A stretch of 64,000 bases of DNA from a bacterium (GTDB taxonomy: Bacteria; Armatimonadota; Fimbriimonadia; Fimbriimonadales; Fimbriimonadaceae). The DNA lies in the NCBI GenBank assembly GCA_027485645.1, contig JAIXQR010000002.1:310001-374000 (forward strand), written 5' to 3'. The translations under genes were made by a program, and so were the position numbers. The notes beneath the pieces were generated by a model, which was given only the letters and a program-made list of their open reading frames with translations, did no database searches and was not told the DNA's origin. Below, piece by piece: positions 7,697-15,858 of the stretch (its first letter is position 1; every line of letters starts with the position of its first letter).

Positions 7697-10080
7697 GGGT
7701 TTGCACTCCTCTTTCGGAACGGATCACTTTGCGTAATGGCAATGATCATTGATGCGAATCGGTAATTCGTGTGTTTGGCGGTGAGAACAATCTCGTCTAG
7801 ATGGCATTGATCCTTAGGTTCCATGCCTCGCCCGGTCGCGTAGGTCAGCAGTCGATCCGCCAAGGTTCGGGTGAATTGGTCCTTGTTCTGGAGCAGGATC
7901 TTCTTGAGCTGATCTGGCCCCGCAAACTTGCGCCCGTCTGGGAGCACGCCCGAGCTATCAATCTTGTTGTTCTGGTCTTCGGTTCTCCAACGTCCAACCG
8001 CGTCGTAATTCTCCATGCCAAACCCGATGGGGTCCATTCGGCTGTGGCAGCTAAAGCAGTCGGGCTTTTTGCGATGCTGTTCCATTCGCTCGCGCAGATT
8101 TGCGGAGGTGAGGATCTGGCCATCATCGCCCAAATCGCCAACGTTCGGCGGTGGAGGAGGCGGTGGGGTGCCGAGAATGTTTTCAAGTACCCACTTGCCG
8201 CGCTTAACCGGAGATGTTCGCGTTGGGTTGCTCGTGATGCTCAGGATGCTGGCTTGGGAGAGCACACCGCCTCGCTGAGTCCCAGCGAGATTCACAAGTC
8301 GAAGATCGTCGCCCGTGACGTTCGCAATGCCGTAGTGCTTCGCGAGTCGAGCATTTAAGAACGTGTACTTTCCGTCGATGAAGTCGGTCACCGGTAGGTT
8401 TTGGTTCAACACGTGCATGAAGAACGACTTCGTCTCCTCTGCCATGAGGTTCTTCATCGGCTGATCGACGCCGGGGAACTGCTCGGGATTCGGTTGGAAG
8501 TTCTCAAGCCGTCGAAGCTGGAGCCATTGCTCGGCAAAGTTGTCTGCCAGGCCCTGCGCCTTCGGGTCCTGCAGCATACGCAGGACTTCAGCCTTCAGCG
8601 TCGCTGCATTGTTGAGCTTCTTCTCGCTGGCAAGCTGAAGCAAGCGACTGTCCGGAGTGCTACTCCAGAGGAAGTAAGAGAGTCGAGTAGCGAGTTCGAA
8701 GTCGGTCAGCGATCGATCGCCTTTGGCTCCGGGCTTGTCGGTTTCGACCTTAAAGAGGAAGTGCGGCGAGACAAGCACCGCTTGGAGGCAGACCTGGATG
8801 CGCTTCTCGTATGGCTCTTTTGCCTGCGCGGTCAGATCGTAGAGTTTGAGAAGCGACGCAACTTCATCTTGCGAAACCGGACGGCGATAAGCCCGCGTGG
8901 CTAGGTCTCGCAAGGTCTTTTCTGCCGCGGTTCGCTCCTTGCCAGGCTCGGGGCTTTCTGGAATAAGGCGAAGATGGCTCTCGGGCAACGGCGCGGCGTC
9001 GAGAAGCGAAAGGGATACCGACTTGATCGTAACGTTTCTATCTCGCCGATCGGCCGGAAGCTTCGCGTCGTAAAAGTCGTTGAGGAACGTGATGCCAACG
9101 GTATGGGTGCCCTTCGAGAACTTGAAAGGCAAAGTGAATGTGCCTGCTTTTTCCCGAGTTTCTGGAATGACAAATTCAGAAACGGGAGTTCCGTCCACGT
9201 CAACCGCCACCTTGGCATTATCCGGGCCGGCTTTGTATTGGTAGCCAGAAATCGAAATCGAATATCGACCTGGTCTAGGAACATTGAATGTAGCCGTGGC
9301 GGTGCCGTACGAAGCCAGGTCGGCGCTATCGTCATCGATCCGAACCGCGCCTTTTCCAGTCATGTTCGAACCCTGAATAACGATGGGCACGCGCTTTTCG
9401 GTGGAGATTGCCCTCACTGCGATCTGCTCGGCCGCGTCCAGGTACTTCTCCATCAACAGCGGCGACAAACTGAGAACGTCTCCGATGTTGTCAAAGCCGT
9501 AGCCGACGTCATCGGAAGGGAAGTCATCTGCTGGTCGATAGTCGACGCCAATGAGGTCGCGGATCGTGTTGTTGTATTCCGCACGATTGAGCCGGCGAAG
9601 CGTAACGCGTCCGGGCGAAGTGACTCCGCAGTCTTCGCTAACCAGCCGCTTGACGGCATCGACAAACTTCTGCCGTTCGGCGGTAGTGGGCATTTTCATG
9701 CCCTTCGGCGGCATGTGGCTGTTAGAGACATTGCTGGCCGCGCGTTGCCAGATTTCCGCGGCGGCTTTCGCCTCGGTAAGAGATTTGTACTTCGTCAGCG
9801 ACAGTCCAGCGACCTGAGACGTGTTGCCATGACAACTGGCGCAGTATTTGTTGACAAAGGGGGAAAGGTCTGCCTTGAGCAGATCGCCGCTTGCGGTTGC
9901 CTTTGCTGGCGCTTTTTTGGCCGCTGCCTTTTGCGTGCCTGATTTGGTGCCCTTGGTTTGCGGAGTCACCAAGATCACGACCCCAAGAAGCGAACTCGTG
10001 GTCGCAAGGCCGACCAGCTTCAGGAATTCGATATAGCCGCTGTTCCGCTTAGACCGCATTGTCCTCTTAAGTCTACGCAA
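7693..10080 (-). CDS. Planctomycete-type cytochrome, DUF1587/1592/1588/1585 architecture
   Basis: Large exported c-type cytochrome. After an N-terminal membrane anchor (FLKLVGLATTSSLLGVVILV) comes a haem motif CASCHG (about residue 80). Next are a DUF1587 segment (LRRLNRAEYNNTIRDLIGV), a carbohydrate-binding-like beta domain, DUF1595 (TRAYRRPVSQDEV), DUF1592 (TRLSYFLWSSTPDSRLL), DUF1588 (GGVLSQASILSITSNPTRTSPV followed by seven prolines) and DUF1585 (LLTYATGRGMEPKDQCHLDEI). A second haem motif CFSCHSRMDP lies near the C-terminus. It pairs with DUF1552 downstream. Function is unproven; such genes are often linked to polymer breakdown or electron transfer. Confidence 0.9.
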   Translation of the reverse strand: MRRLKRTMRSKRNSGYIEFLKLVGLATTSSLLGVVILVTPQTKGTKSGTQKAAAKKAPAKATASGDLLKADLSPFVNKYCASCHGNTSQVAGLSLTKYKSLTEAKAAAEIWQRAASNVSNSHMPPKGMKMPTTAERQKFVDAVKRLVSEDCGVTSPGRVTLRRLNRAEYNNTIRDLIGVDYRPADDFPSDDVGYGFDNIGDVLSLSPLLMEKYLDAAEQIAVRAISTEKRVPIVIQGSNMTGKGAVRIDDDSADLASYGTATATFNVPRPGRYSISISGYQYKAGPDNAKVAVDVDGTPVSEFVIPETREKAGTFTLPFKFSKGTHTVGITFLNDFYDAKLPADRRDRNVTIKSVSLSLLDAAPLPESHLRLIPESPEPGKERTAAEKTLRDLATRAYRRPVSQDEVASLLKLYDLTAQAKEPYEKRIQVCLQAVLVSPHFLFKVETDKPGAKGDRSLTDFELATRLSYFLWSSTPDSRLLQLASEKKLNNAATLKAEVLRMLQDPKAQGLADNFAEQWLQLRRLENFQPNPEQFPGVDQPMKNLMAEETKSFFMHVLNQNLPVTDFIDGKYTFLNARLAKHYGIANVTGDDLRLVNLAGTQRGGVLSQASILSITSNPTRTSPVKRGKWVLENILGTPPPPPPPNVGDLGDDGQILTSANLRERMEQHRKKPDCFSCHSRMDPIGFGMENYDAVGRWRTEDQNNKIDSSGVLPDGRKFAGPDQLKKILLQNKDQFTRTLADRLLTYATGRGMEPKDQCHLDEIVLTAKHTNYRFASMIIAITQSDPFRKRSANP

Positions 10081-10100
10081 CTTTCAAGGTACGGACGGTC

Positions 10101-10136
10101 CGATCTAGAAAAAACGTCGGCAAACTTTCTAGATCG
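10101..10136. repeat. Inverted repeat between two cytochrome genes
   Basis: CGATCTAGAAA and TTTCTAGATCG form a perfect 11-bp stem around a 14-nt spacer, in the gap between the small cytochrome (upstream, minus) and the large one. There is no T-run after the stem on the minus strand. It therefore looks like an intercistronic RNA hairpin or a protein-binding site rather than a classical terminator. Confidence 0.6.
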
Positions 10137-10171
10137 AACCGGAGTCCGAAGCGTTAGGTCAGGAATAGGAC

Positions 10172-10525
10172 CTATTTCAGAGAGTTAAGCGCGTCCACGA
10201 ACTTCTTGCGCTCTTCATCTTTTGGCATAACGGAGCCCTGTGGCGGCATTTTTCGGGCGAGCACTTCTCGTCCGGCCTTTTTCCACATCTTGGCCGCCTT
10301 CTTCACGTCGGCGTCGGTCTTGAGCCCGGTTAGGTTCACGCCGTCAGCTGGATCCTTTGCACCGTGGCAACTGACGCAGTATTTCTTGACGAATGGATTA
10401 ACGGTCGTCTTGACGACCTCTGGCTTCTTTTCTTGTTTGGCTTGGGCAGATGGGCTGAACGCAGCGATCCCAACGATGAGAGCGGCAGCGAAGCCAAGGG
10501 CGGAAAGTTTTACGTAGCCATTCAT
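10172..10525 (-). CDS. Small exported c-type cytochrome
   Basis: 117 aa with a signal peptide (LSALGFAAALIVGIAAFSPSAQA) and one haem-binding CVSCHG motif. From PFVKKYCVSCHG to the end it parallels the N-terminal domain of the 795-aa cytochrome next door: both have xPFVxKYCxSCHG, then a WxxA segment, MPP.G..MP and ERxKFVDA. It is thus a stand-alone copy of that domain, probably made by duplication. It probably serves as a periplasmic electron carrier for the same system. Confidence 0.85.
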   Translation of the reverse strand: MNGYVKLSALGFAAALIVGIAAFSPSAQAKQEKKPEVVKTTVNPFVKKYCVSCHGAKDPADGVNLTGLKTDADVKKAAKMWKKAGREVLARKMPPQGSVMPKDEERKKFVDALNSLK

Positions 10526-10637
10526 AGCGTGCGTCTACTTTACAGCAGGTTGAACCGTTGTGTGATGTTTCCGGCTAACTTTTTCATGGACCTAGCTCGG
10601 GCGGATGGAGATATCCGCCCGAGTAATACAAAGCCGA

Positions 10638-10994
10638 TTAGTGGCCTGCGTTGTAGAAGAACCGCTCACGCACGATTTGGCCGTCTTTCCACTCTTGAAG
10701 CGCGACCTGGTGGTACTTCACCAAGTTGCCATCGACGCCAGTGAACTCCAGGTCCCATTCGATGGCGGCAAAGTCTCCATCGACCAAAACCTTGGCGGCA
10801 ACGTTCTTGTGGACTTCCTTTACGTAACCAACGAACTGCTCTTCGCGGAGCCGGTTAGCGGTCTTGCCGACAGTTGGCGGATTGGAGTTCTCGCTCATTT
10901 CTACATCTTCGGCATAGAACTTTTCGAAGGCGGTAAGGATTTGTCCGGTGGTGACAAGTGTGACGAGTTCCTGAACATTTTCTCGGGTTGACAT
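10638..10994 (-). CDS. SnoaL-like/NTF2-fold protein
   Basis: Small alpha+beta cone-fold protein: helix-rich start (NVQELVTLVTTGQILTAFEKFYAEDVEMSEN) and a C-terminal curved sheet ending VALQEWKDGQIVRERFFYN, as in SnoaL-like stand-alone proteins. The substrate is unknown. The ORF track starts at 11027, but MSTRENVQ (ATG 10994) is the more natural start. The longer start would run into the divergent regulatory region. It is divergently transcribed from a MarR-family gene, which probably controls it. Confidence 0.82.
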   Translation of the reverse strand: MSTRENVQELVTLVTTGQILTAFEKFYAEDVEMSENSNPPTVGKTANRLREEQFVGYVKEVHKNVAAKVLVDGDFAAIEWDLEFTGVDGNLVKYHQVALQEWKDGQIVRERFFYNAGH

Positions 10995-11005
10995 GGTTCC
11001 TTGTG

Positions 11006-11071
11006 TTGTCAATTGTTGTTGACGCAATCATTATGGCACGTTTTGTTGACGGCGCAACTATTGTGTGTCAA
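11006..11071. promoter_or_regulatory. Repeated inverted motifs in the marR/SnoaL divergent region (candidate operators)
   Basis: Two half-site pairs lie here. TTGTCAA at 11006-11012 faces TTGAC at 11019-11023. A second TTGTTGACG at 11043-11051 faces TGTGTCAAAA around 11063-11072. A TTGACG hexamer (11046-11051) with an A/T-rich AAAATT 18 bp downstream could be the marR promoter, making that mRNA nearly leaderless. The spacing and symmetry fit MarR dimer sites. Confidence 0.45.
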
Positions 11072-11080
11072 AATTTAGTG

Positions 11081-11536
11081 ATGAACTGTGATGGCCTACG
11101 CAAGCGGGCCTTTTCCAATTTCTTCATGGCCCATGGCCGAATCACCAAGGAGATCGAACGACGAATGTCGGCGGACGATGTGGTGTCGCTGGAGGTATAC
11201 GACGTGCTACTTGCGCTCGAGAACTCTCCAGAACAGCGGCTGCGAATGAGTGAACTGGCAGAAGAGATTTTCTATTCCCGAAGCGGGCTTACGCGCCTGG
11301 CGGACCGGATCGAGCAGAAGGGGCTCATTCGTCGCGTGGCGTGCCCAAATGATCGCCGTGCAATGCACGTTGAGATCACTGAACTCGGAATTTCAGAGCG
11401 ACTCCGCGCATGGCCGACTCTTGAGCGGAGCATCAAGGAGTTGTTTGGCGATCGGATTACTGACGATGAGGCCAACTCAATCGAGATGGCCTTCGCGAAA
11501 GTCTTGCTGGTCGAAAACTCAAACCCTAGCGCTTAG
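11081..11536 (+). CDS. MarR family transcriptional regulator
   Basis: Winged-helix dimeric regulator. Visible parts are the N-terminal dimerisation helix (RITKEIERRMSADDVVSLEVYDVLLAL), the recognition helix region MSELAEEIFYSRSGLTRLADRIEQKGLI and the wing VACPNDRRAMHVEITELG. All of these match MarR. The ORF track begins at 10988, but those first 31 residues lie in the promoter region, and MNCDGLRKRAF (ATG 11081) fits the family start. Likely auto-regulated and controlling the divergent SnoaL-like gene. Confidence 0.88.
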   Translation: MNCDGLRKRAFSNFFMAHGRITKEIERRMSADDVVSLEVYDVLLALENSPEQRLRMSELAEEIFYSRSGLTRLADRIEQKGLIRRVACPNDRRAMHVEITELGISERLRAWPTLERSIKELFGDRITDDEANSIEMAFAKVLLVENSNPSA

Positions 11537-12245
11537 TCGGGCGAAACACTGCGAGCGTCTTCTCGCCGCGTGAAAGGATGAGCTGACCTTCTTCCAACGT
11601 TGCCCGATTGGCTTGGAAGAGAATTTGTAGATACCGGCGTTCGAGTTCCATTGCCTCAGGAGATCCGGCCATAAGCGTCATCGGGCCGGGGTCCAGCTGA
11701 ATGGCTGGGGCCGCATAAACGAACGTTCCGCGCACGGAGTTCACGCCACTACGAGCAATGAGCTGATCTTTGCCCTGAAGAGTCAGCGTGACTTTGCCTG
11801 TTGCGGGCACCGGCTTGTTCTCAAGCCACGTCAGGGTCCACTCGCGATTGAGGATGGTGGTGTAAGCGTCGGCCGGTACCCGTTCCACCATCATCACGGC
11901 GTTCGTTTTCTTGTTGGTGATCACCATGCTATGTGCCGCCGACTGCCACCGGAGCTTGCCATCCACGAAGATTTCGGCCCGTAAGCCGTAGGTTTCGCCT
12001 TGCTTAATGCTCTCCGGCAAGTAGGGAATGACAAACGGGATCGGAACTTGTTTTTTGCCCAGTTGAAGCCGGACGCGACTCAGGTTTGTTTGCGTTCCGT
12101 CTTTCGCGAACCGATCTAAGTCTACGACCAACTCGGCCTGACCGGTCAGCGCAATTCGCTCACGGTAGGCGACCGTGCCCGTTAGGTACTCAACGGAGGA
12201 GACGGGGGTAGCCAATGCAACAGCAGCGAAAAGCGCAAGTGACAT
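11526..12245 (-). CDS. YbaY-like plus META (HslJ-like) domain exported protein
   Basis: Secreted protein with a short signal peptide (MSLALFAAVALATPVSS). Residues about 20-110 match the YbaY/YscW lipoprotein type: LTGTVAYRERIALTGQAELVVDL, the PIPFVIPY region and YGLRAEIFVDGKLRW. Residues about 130-235 match a META/HslJ domain: REWTLTWLENKPV, SGVNSVRGTFVY, PMTLMAGSPEAMELERRYLQIL. The combination is known in envelope-stress or heat-shock type proteins, but the molecular role is unclear. No lipobox is visible. It overlaps the end of marR by 11 bp on the opposite strand. Confidence 0.8.
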   Translation of the reverse strand: MSLALFAAVALATPVSSVEYLTGTVAYRERIALTGQAELVVDLDRFAKDGTQTNLSRVRLQLGKKQVPIPFVIPYLPESIKQGETYGLRAEIFVDGKLRWQSAAHSMVITNKKTNAVMMVERVPADAYTTILNREWTLTWLENKPVPATGKVTLTLQGKDQLIARSGVNSVRGTFVYAAPAIQLDPGPMTLMAGSPEAMELERRYLQILFQANRATLEEGQLILSRGEKTLAVFRPTKR

Positions 12246-12295
12246 GACTAAATCTTACAACGCATCGTATAGTCATGTTGTCTGGATTTGACCTT

Positions 12296-12754
12296 ATGCA
12301 GAACAACCCCTTAAGCCACCGCGAGTTTGCTGTCTCAACCTATAACGGATCTTGGAACCTGTTAGATCGAGCGGAGCTTTCGGCCGATGAGCAAGTCGAG
12401 TTGGAGCGGATGGCATGCGCCTCGCTGTACCACTGGTCAATCATCGGTGGACCGCAGGAGCTGGCGACGGGAGAATGGCTTCTCGCCCGCGTGTACGTTC
12501 GGTTGGGCTTCGGCCACGAAGCAATACGTCATGCCAGCATGGCCGCCGAACTCGCTTCGAAGAATGAGGTTGCGGACTATTTGAAAGCAAGCACGCTAGA
12601 AGGTCTGGCGCGAGCGCATGCGATGATGGGACTCGTCGACGACGCTATCGCGCTGCGAGCCGCCGCCGTTGCGGCATTGGATGAAATTGCCGATCCCGAA
12701 GATCGCGAGCTGATTGAGAGCCAGATACAAGAAGGCCCTTGGTTCGGAATCTAG
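12296..12754 (+). CDS. Conserved helical (TPR-like) protein
   Basis: All-helical cytoplasmic protein of about 152 aa. It belongs to a conserved uncharacterised family with the pattern 'NGSWNLLDR… CASLYHWSIIGGPQELATGEWLLARVYVRLG…A…HA… ', ending in a helix pair that looks like a TPR (LEGLARAHAMMGLVDDAIALR). ATG 12275 overlaps a TATAGT -10 box (12268-12273), so ATG 12296 is the likelier start. Function unknown. Confidence 0.78.
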   Translation: MQNNPLSHREFAVSTYNGSWNLLDRAELSADEQVELERMACASLYHWSIIGGPQELATGEWLLARVYVRLGFGHEAIRHASMAAELASKNEVADYLKASTLEGLARAHAMMGLVDDAIALRAAAVAALDEIADPEDRELIESQIQEGPWFGI

Positions 12755-12762
12755 GCAGAAGA

Positions 12763-13077
12763 TTAGTTGTACTCGGACTTAGATTCTGCAACCATGAGCT
12801 GCGGTTCGTTGCGCTGAACTAGGCTCTCCGCCGGGACCTCGCCGAGGTGAAGGGTAATCGTTTCTTTGAACTGCTCGTTGATTTGCATATCAAGTTCGGC
12901 AAGTTGTCTATAGACACTGATTTCTAAACTTGTGTCTGACTTTAGGTCGAGGTTGCAGTGCCAGTAACCGTTGCGCATGTACGGCCCGTCGGAGGACATC
13001 TTGAAACTGCGTCCGGGCTTCGTGTCTAGCAAATCTAGCAACTTCTCGCGAATTTGATTTCGATTTGTTCTGGCCAT
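12763..13077 (-). CDS. Hypothetical 104-aa partner of HEPN-type gene
   Basis: Not recognised. A basic N-terminus (MARTNRNQIREKLLDLLDTK) is followed by a beta-rich middle (YWHCNLDLKSDTSLEISVYRQLAELD). No membrane segment is visible. It starts 4 bp after the HEPN-type gene ends, so the two form an operon. The size and pairing resemble toxin-antitoxin-like modules, but there is no known antitoxin motif and no nucleotidyltransferase (MNT) signature. Confidence 0.65.
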   Translation of the reverse strand: MARTNRNQIREKLLDLLDTKPGRSFKMSSDGPYMRNGYWHCNLDLKSDTSLEISVYRQLAELDMQINEQFKETITLHLGEVPAESLVQRNEPQLMVAESKSEYN

Positions 13078-13081
13078 TGGT

Positions 13082-13459
13082 CTAGACTCCGAGGTCCTTC
13101 AGAACGTTGGACGCTTCAATCAACGCGTTGGTTGCGATCGAAGCGGAAACTGCGACGCTGGGGCGGTAGTCCGCGTTGACTCTGAGTTCTCGCAGTAGCA
13201 CGATTCTAGATAGGGTTTCACTCGACGGCCGGGTTTTAGCATCGAGTGCTTTGAGTAACACCTTCAATTGCTCGTGGGTTGGGTTGTTCCAGTTGTTCGC
13301 GAATGCAGTCTTTGGCCGATGGCGAAGAATGTAGTAGGTCGCCGCACAGTAAACGGCGTAATATGCTCGAGAAACCACGCTTCTATAAGCGTGACTTCCC
13401 GAGCGCTGCAGGTCCTTCGCCGATTCAAGCGAATCCCGGGCGAGTTGGTCCCACGACAT
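13082..13459 (-). CDS. HEPN domain protein
   Basis: 125-aa four-helix protein with the HEPN pattern: WDQLARDSLESAKDL, SVVSRAYYAVYCAATYYILR, THEQLKVLLKALD and LRELRVNADYRPSV. The last segment has the R…(A)DY form rather than the Rx4-6H of ribonuclease HEPN toxins, so toxicity cannot be assumed. It is coupled to a small unknown gene downstream. Confidence 0.75.
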   Translation of the reverse strand: MSWDQLARDSLESAKDLQRSGSHAYRSVVSRAYYAVYCAATYYILRHRPKTAFANNWNNPTHEQLKVLLKALDAKTRPSSETLSRIVLLRELRVNADYRPSVAVSASIATNALIEASNVLKDLGV

Positions 13460-13466
13460 CGCGGGA

Positions 13467-14696
13467 CTAGCTCAGCAAGCGGCTTGGATTCTCGAGGTAC
13501 GCCTTAACCACGTTAATGAACTTCGCACCGACGGCGCCGTCGAGTGCGCGGTGGTCGAAGCTGCCGCTGATGTTCATGCGGCTTCGAACTTCGATCTCGT
13601 CTTGATCGTTGACCACAACCTTCTTTCGAGCCGATGCGATTGCGATAATCGCGCTGTTCGGTTGGTTGATGATGGCGAGGAAGTTATCGACATCGAGCAT
13701 TCCCATGTTCGAGATGCTGAAGGTGGAGCCGCTGAGTTCATCAAGAGCAAGCTTGTTTTCGCGGGCCTTCTTCGCTAGTTCCTTGCTTCGTGCCGAGATC
13801 TGTCGGAGCGAGAGCTGGTCAGCATTCTTGATGACCGGAACGGTGAGTCCGTCTGCAATCGCAACGGCCATGCCGACGTGAACTCCGCCGTGAATCGTGA
13901 TCTGGTCACCTTGGTAAACCGCGTTCACTTCTGGCATATCTCGAAGCGCGAGGGCACACGCCTTGATGACGAAATCGTTAACGCTGACCTTGCCGCTACC
14001 TTCGCGTTCGAACATCGCTCGAAGCTCACCGATGGCTTCGACGTCGACTTCAACCGTGACGTAAAAGTGGGGAACCTGTTGCTTGCTGTCGGTCGTTCGC
14101 TTGGCCGTGATCTGTCGCAAGCGGGGAAGCTTCACGACTTGGTCTTCGGCAGACGCCACGACTGGCGCAGCAACGGCTATCGGAGCCGCGACTGGTGTCG
14201 CCGTGGTTGGCTGGGCAGCAAGAACGTCCTTCTCTGTGATTCGTCCGCCAGGGCCGGTGCCTTGAATCTGGGCGAGATCGACTCCCTTATCAGCGGCGAC
14301 CTTTCGGGCCAGAGGGCTGGCTTTGATTCGCGTATCTGATGCTGGGGCTTCCGGTGCGGCTACCGTTTCGGCGACAGGCGCGGCTTCGGCAACTGGAGCA
14401 GCGGCCGCGGCGGCAGGCGCCGTAGCGGAACCGGAACCCCAGCCTGCTGGGATGCTCTCGCCAGCTTTGAGAATAAGGGCGATCGGGCGTCCGACTGGAA
14501 CAGCGTTACCGGCTTCGAGAATGATGCCAGTAAGGGTTCCCGTCGCGGGCGACTCTAGTTCGAGCGTTGCTTTGTCGGTCTGAATATTGCCGATCACTTC
14601 GCCCGATTTTACGGCATCGCCGTCTTTCTTGAGCCACTCGAGAAGGGTGCCCTCCTCCATTCCGTCGCCCATCTTAGGCATGATTACTTCCGTCAT
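13467..14696 (-). CDS. pdhC: Dihydrolipoamide acyltransferase (E2) of a 2-oxoacid dehydrogenase complex
   Basis: Swinging-arm core enzyme, probably the acetyltransferase of pyruvate dehydrogenase. The N-terminal lipoyl domain has the modified lysine in TDKATLE (about residue 42). An Ala/Pro/Glu-rich linker follows, then an E3-binding domain (KASPLARKVAADKGVDLAQIQGTGPGGRITEKDV). The C-terminal catalytic domain has the active-site H-x3-DG in FDHRALDGAVGAKF. I start at MTEVIMPKMGDG (14696); the longer ORF start would overlap the kinase upstream. Acetyl versus other acyl specificity is inferred. E1 and E3 are not in the window. Confidence 0.92.
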   Translation of the reverse strand: MTEVIMPKMGDGMEEGTLLEWLKKDGDAVKSGEVIGNIQTDKATLELESPATGTLTGIILEAGNAVPVGRPIALILKAGESIPAGWGSGSATAPAAAAAAPVAEAAPVAETVAAPEAPASDTRIKASPLARKVAADKGVDLAQIQGTGPGGRITEKDVLAAQPTTATPVAAPIAVAAPVVASAEDQVVKLPRLRQITAKRTTDSKQQVPHFYVTVEVDVEAIGELRAMFEREGSGKVSVNDFVIKACALALRDMPEVNAVYQGDQITIHGGVHVGMAVAIADGLTVPVIKNADQLSLRQISARSKELAKKARENKLALDELSGSTFSISNMGMLDVDNFLAIINQPNSAIIAIASARKKVVVNDQDEIEVRSRMNISGSFDHRALDGAVGAKFINVVKAYLENPSRLLS

Positions 14697-14731
14697 TTTA
14701 GGTTCAAATCCTCCTCGAGTACGTTGTGAGA

Positions 14732-15766
14732 TTACCCGCTGGCACGTAGCCATCGGTTGGCTTCAAAGGCAAGTGCCGCTGCTCCTAGCATCCCGGCATC
14801 TTCAACTTGCTCGGCAAGCCCGATCTTACAATCGTCAAACAGGGAAGTCACCGCACAGTTTTGTGCCGAAGCGATGGCCGGTTGGAGCAGAAAATCGCCC
14901 GCTTTGGCAATCTGTCCACCGATTGGGAATACATCGGGCGCGAACACGTTGATCAGGGTTCCAATACCAATGCCAAGCATTACGCCAACCTCCCGCCAAA
15001 CTTCAATGCACATCGCGTCTCCGTGCGAAGCGCCCTCAGAAATGAGCCGAGGCGTAACGCGCGAAAAGTCGCCTTCCACGAGTTCGTCAAGCAGACTCTT
15101 TCGACCCCTTCGCAAACGATGCACGGCTCGTTGAACGATCGAGTCACGCTGGCAGTAGGCCTCAAGCGACCCGTATGAACCGGCGTTGCAGTCAAGGCCG
15201 TTGGCCTGAATCACGATGTGTCCAAGTTCAGCCCCACCTTGATTGCTTCCAACGAGAACAAGTGGTCCTTTCGCTTCGCCAAGAACGCTTTGTGGGGCCA
15301 TGACAACGCCGCCGCCGATTCCCGTGCCCACGGTTAACATGACGAGGCACTTCGCCGTGCCTTTGCCTGACCCGTATCGGTACTCACCTAAGGCGGCAAG
15401 ATTGGCGTCATTGCCCATGACCAAAGGAAGGTTCAAGCGGTGTTCCAGTGGCTCGCGAATCGGAACATCTCTCCAACTCTCAAAAACCCCGTTCACGTAT
15501 TTGCCGAAGTTTGGCGCCCACCGGACGATGCCGCGATCGTTGTCAACGTGACCTGGGATCGCGAGGCCGACGTAGACCGCTTGGCCATTTGCGGTTCCAA
15601 TGGCTTGGTGGATCGTGTTGCTTAAAGCTTCGATAATCGCATCGGTGCCATCTTGCGCCCGACTGGAGTTTTCGTAGTCCGGACCGGCTGGGGTTCCGTC
15701 TTCAAAAAAAGCGCCGGCGCGAACATTGGTTCCGCCGAGATCAACACCGATGACCACATTTGCCAC
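14732..15766 (-). CDS. ROK family sugar kinase (glucokinase-like)
   Basis: ATP-dependent hexokinase of the ROK family. The N-terminal ATP loop is GVDLGGTNVRAG, followed by NDANLAALGEYRYGSGKG and LTVGTGIGGG. The usual zinc motif CxCGxxGCxE is reduced to CNAGSYGSLEA, losing two of the three cysteines. The glucose-contact ELGHIV is intact. The start is probably GTG 15766 (VANVVIGVDLGG). The longer ORF from 15805 would begin inside the terminator T-run. Following a full terminator, it likely has its own promoter. Confidence 0.88.
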   Translation of the reverse strand: MANVVIGVDLGGTNVRAGAFFEDGTPAGPDYENSSRAQDGTDAIIEALSNTIHQAIGTANGQAVYVGLAIPGHVDNDRGIVRWAPNFGKYVNGVFESWRDVPIREPLEHRLNLPLVMGNDANLAALGEYRYGSGKGTAKCLVMLTVGTGIGGGVVMAPQSVLGEAKGPLVLVGSNQGGAELGHIVIQANGLDCNAGSYGSLEAYCQRDSIVQRAVHRLRRGRKSLLDELVEGDFSRVTPRLISEGASHGDAMCIEVWREVGVMLGIGIGTLINVFAPDVFPIGGQIAKAGDFLLQPAIASAQNCAVTSLFDDCKIGLAEQVEDAGMLGAAALAFEANRWLRASG

Positions 15767-15806
15767 GTGGCAATTATGCGATGTTTGGCGACGGGAGAGG
15801 CACAAA

Positions 15807-15849
15807 CAAAAAAGCGGCTGGGCGAATCATGAAGATTCGCCCAGCCGCT
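15807..15849 (-). terminator. Strong intrinsic terminator after the ABC operon
   Basis: On the minus strand, a 16-bp perfect stem (arms 15813-15828 and 15834-15849) with a 5-nt loop is followed by a run of six Ts. It terminates the operon ending at 15859. The outer arm AGCGGCTGG equals that of the 6.3-kb terminator. Confidence 0.92.
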
Positions 15850-15858
15850 AGAACCGAC

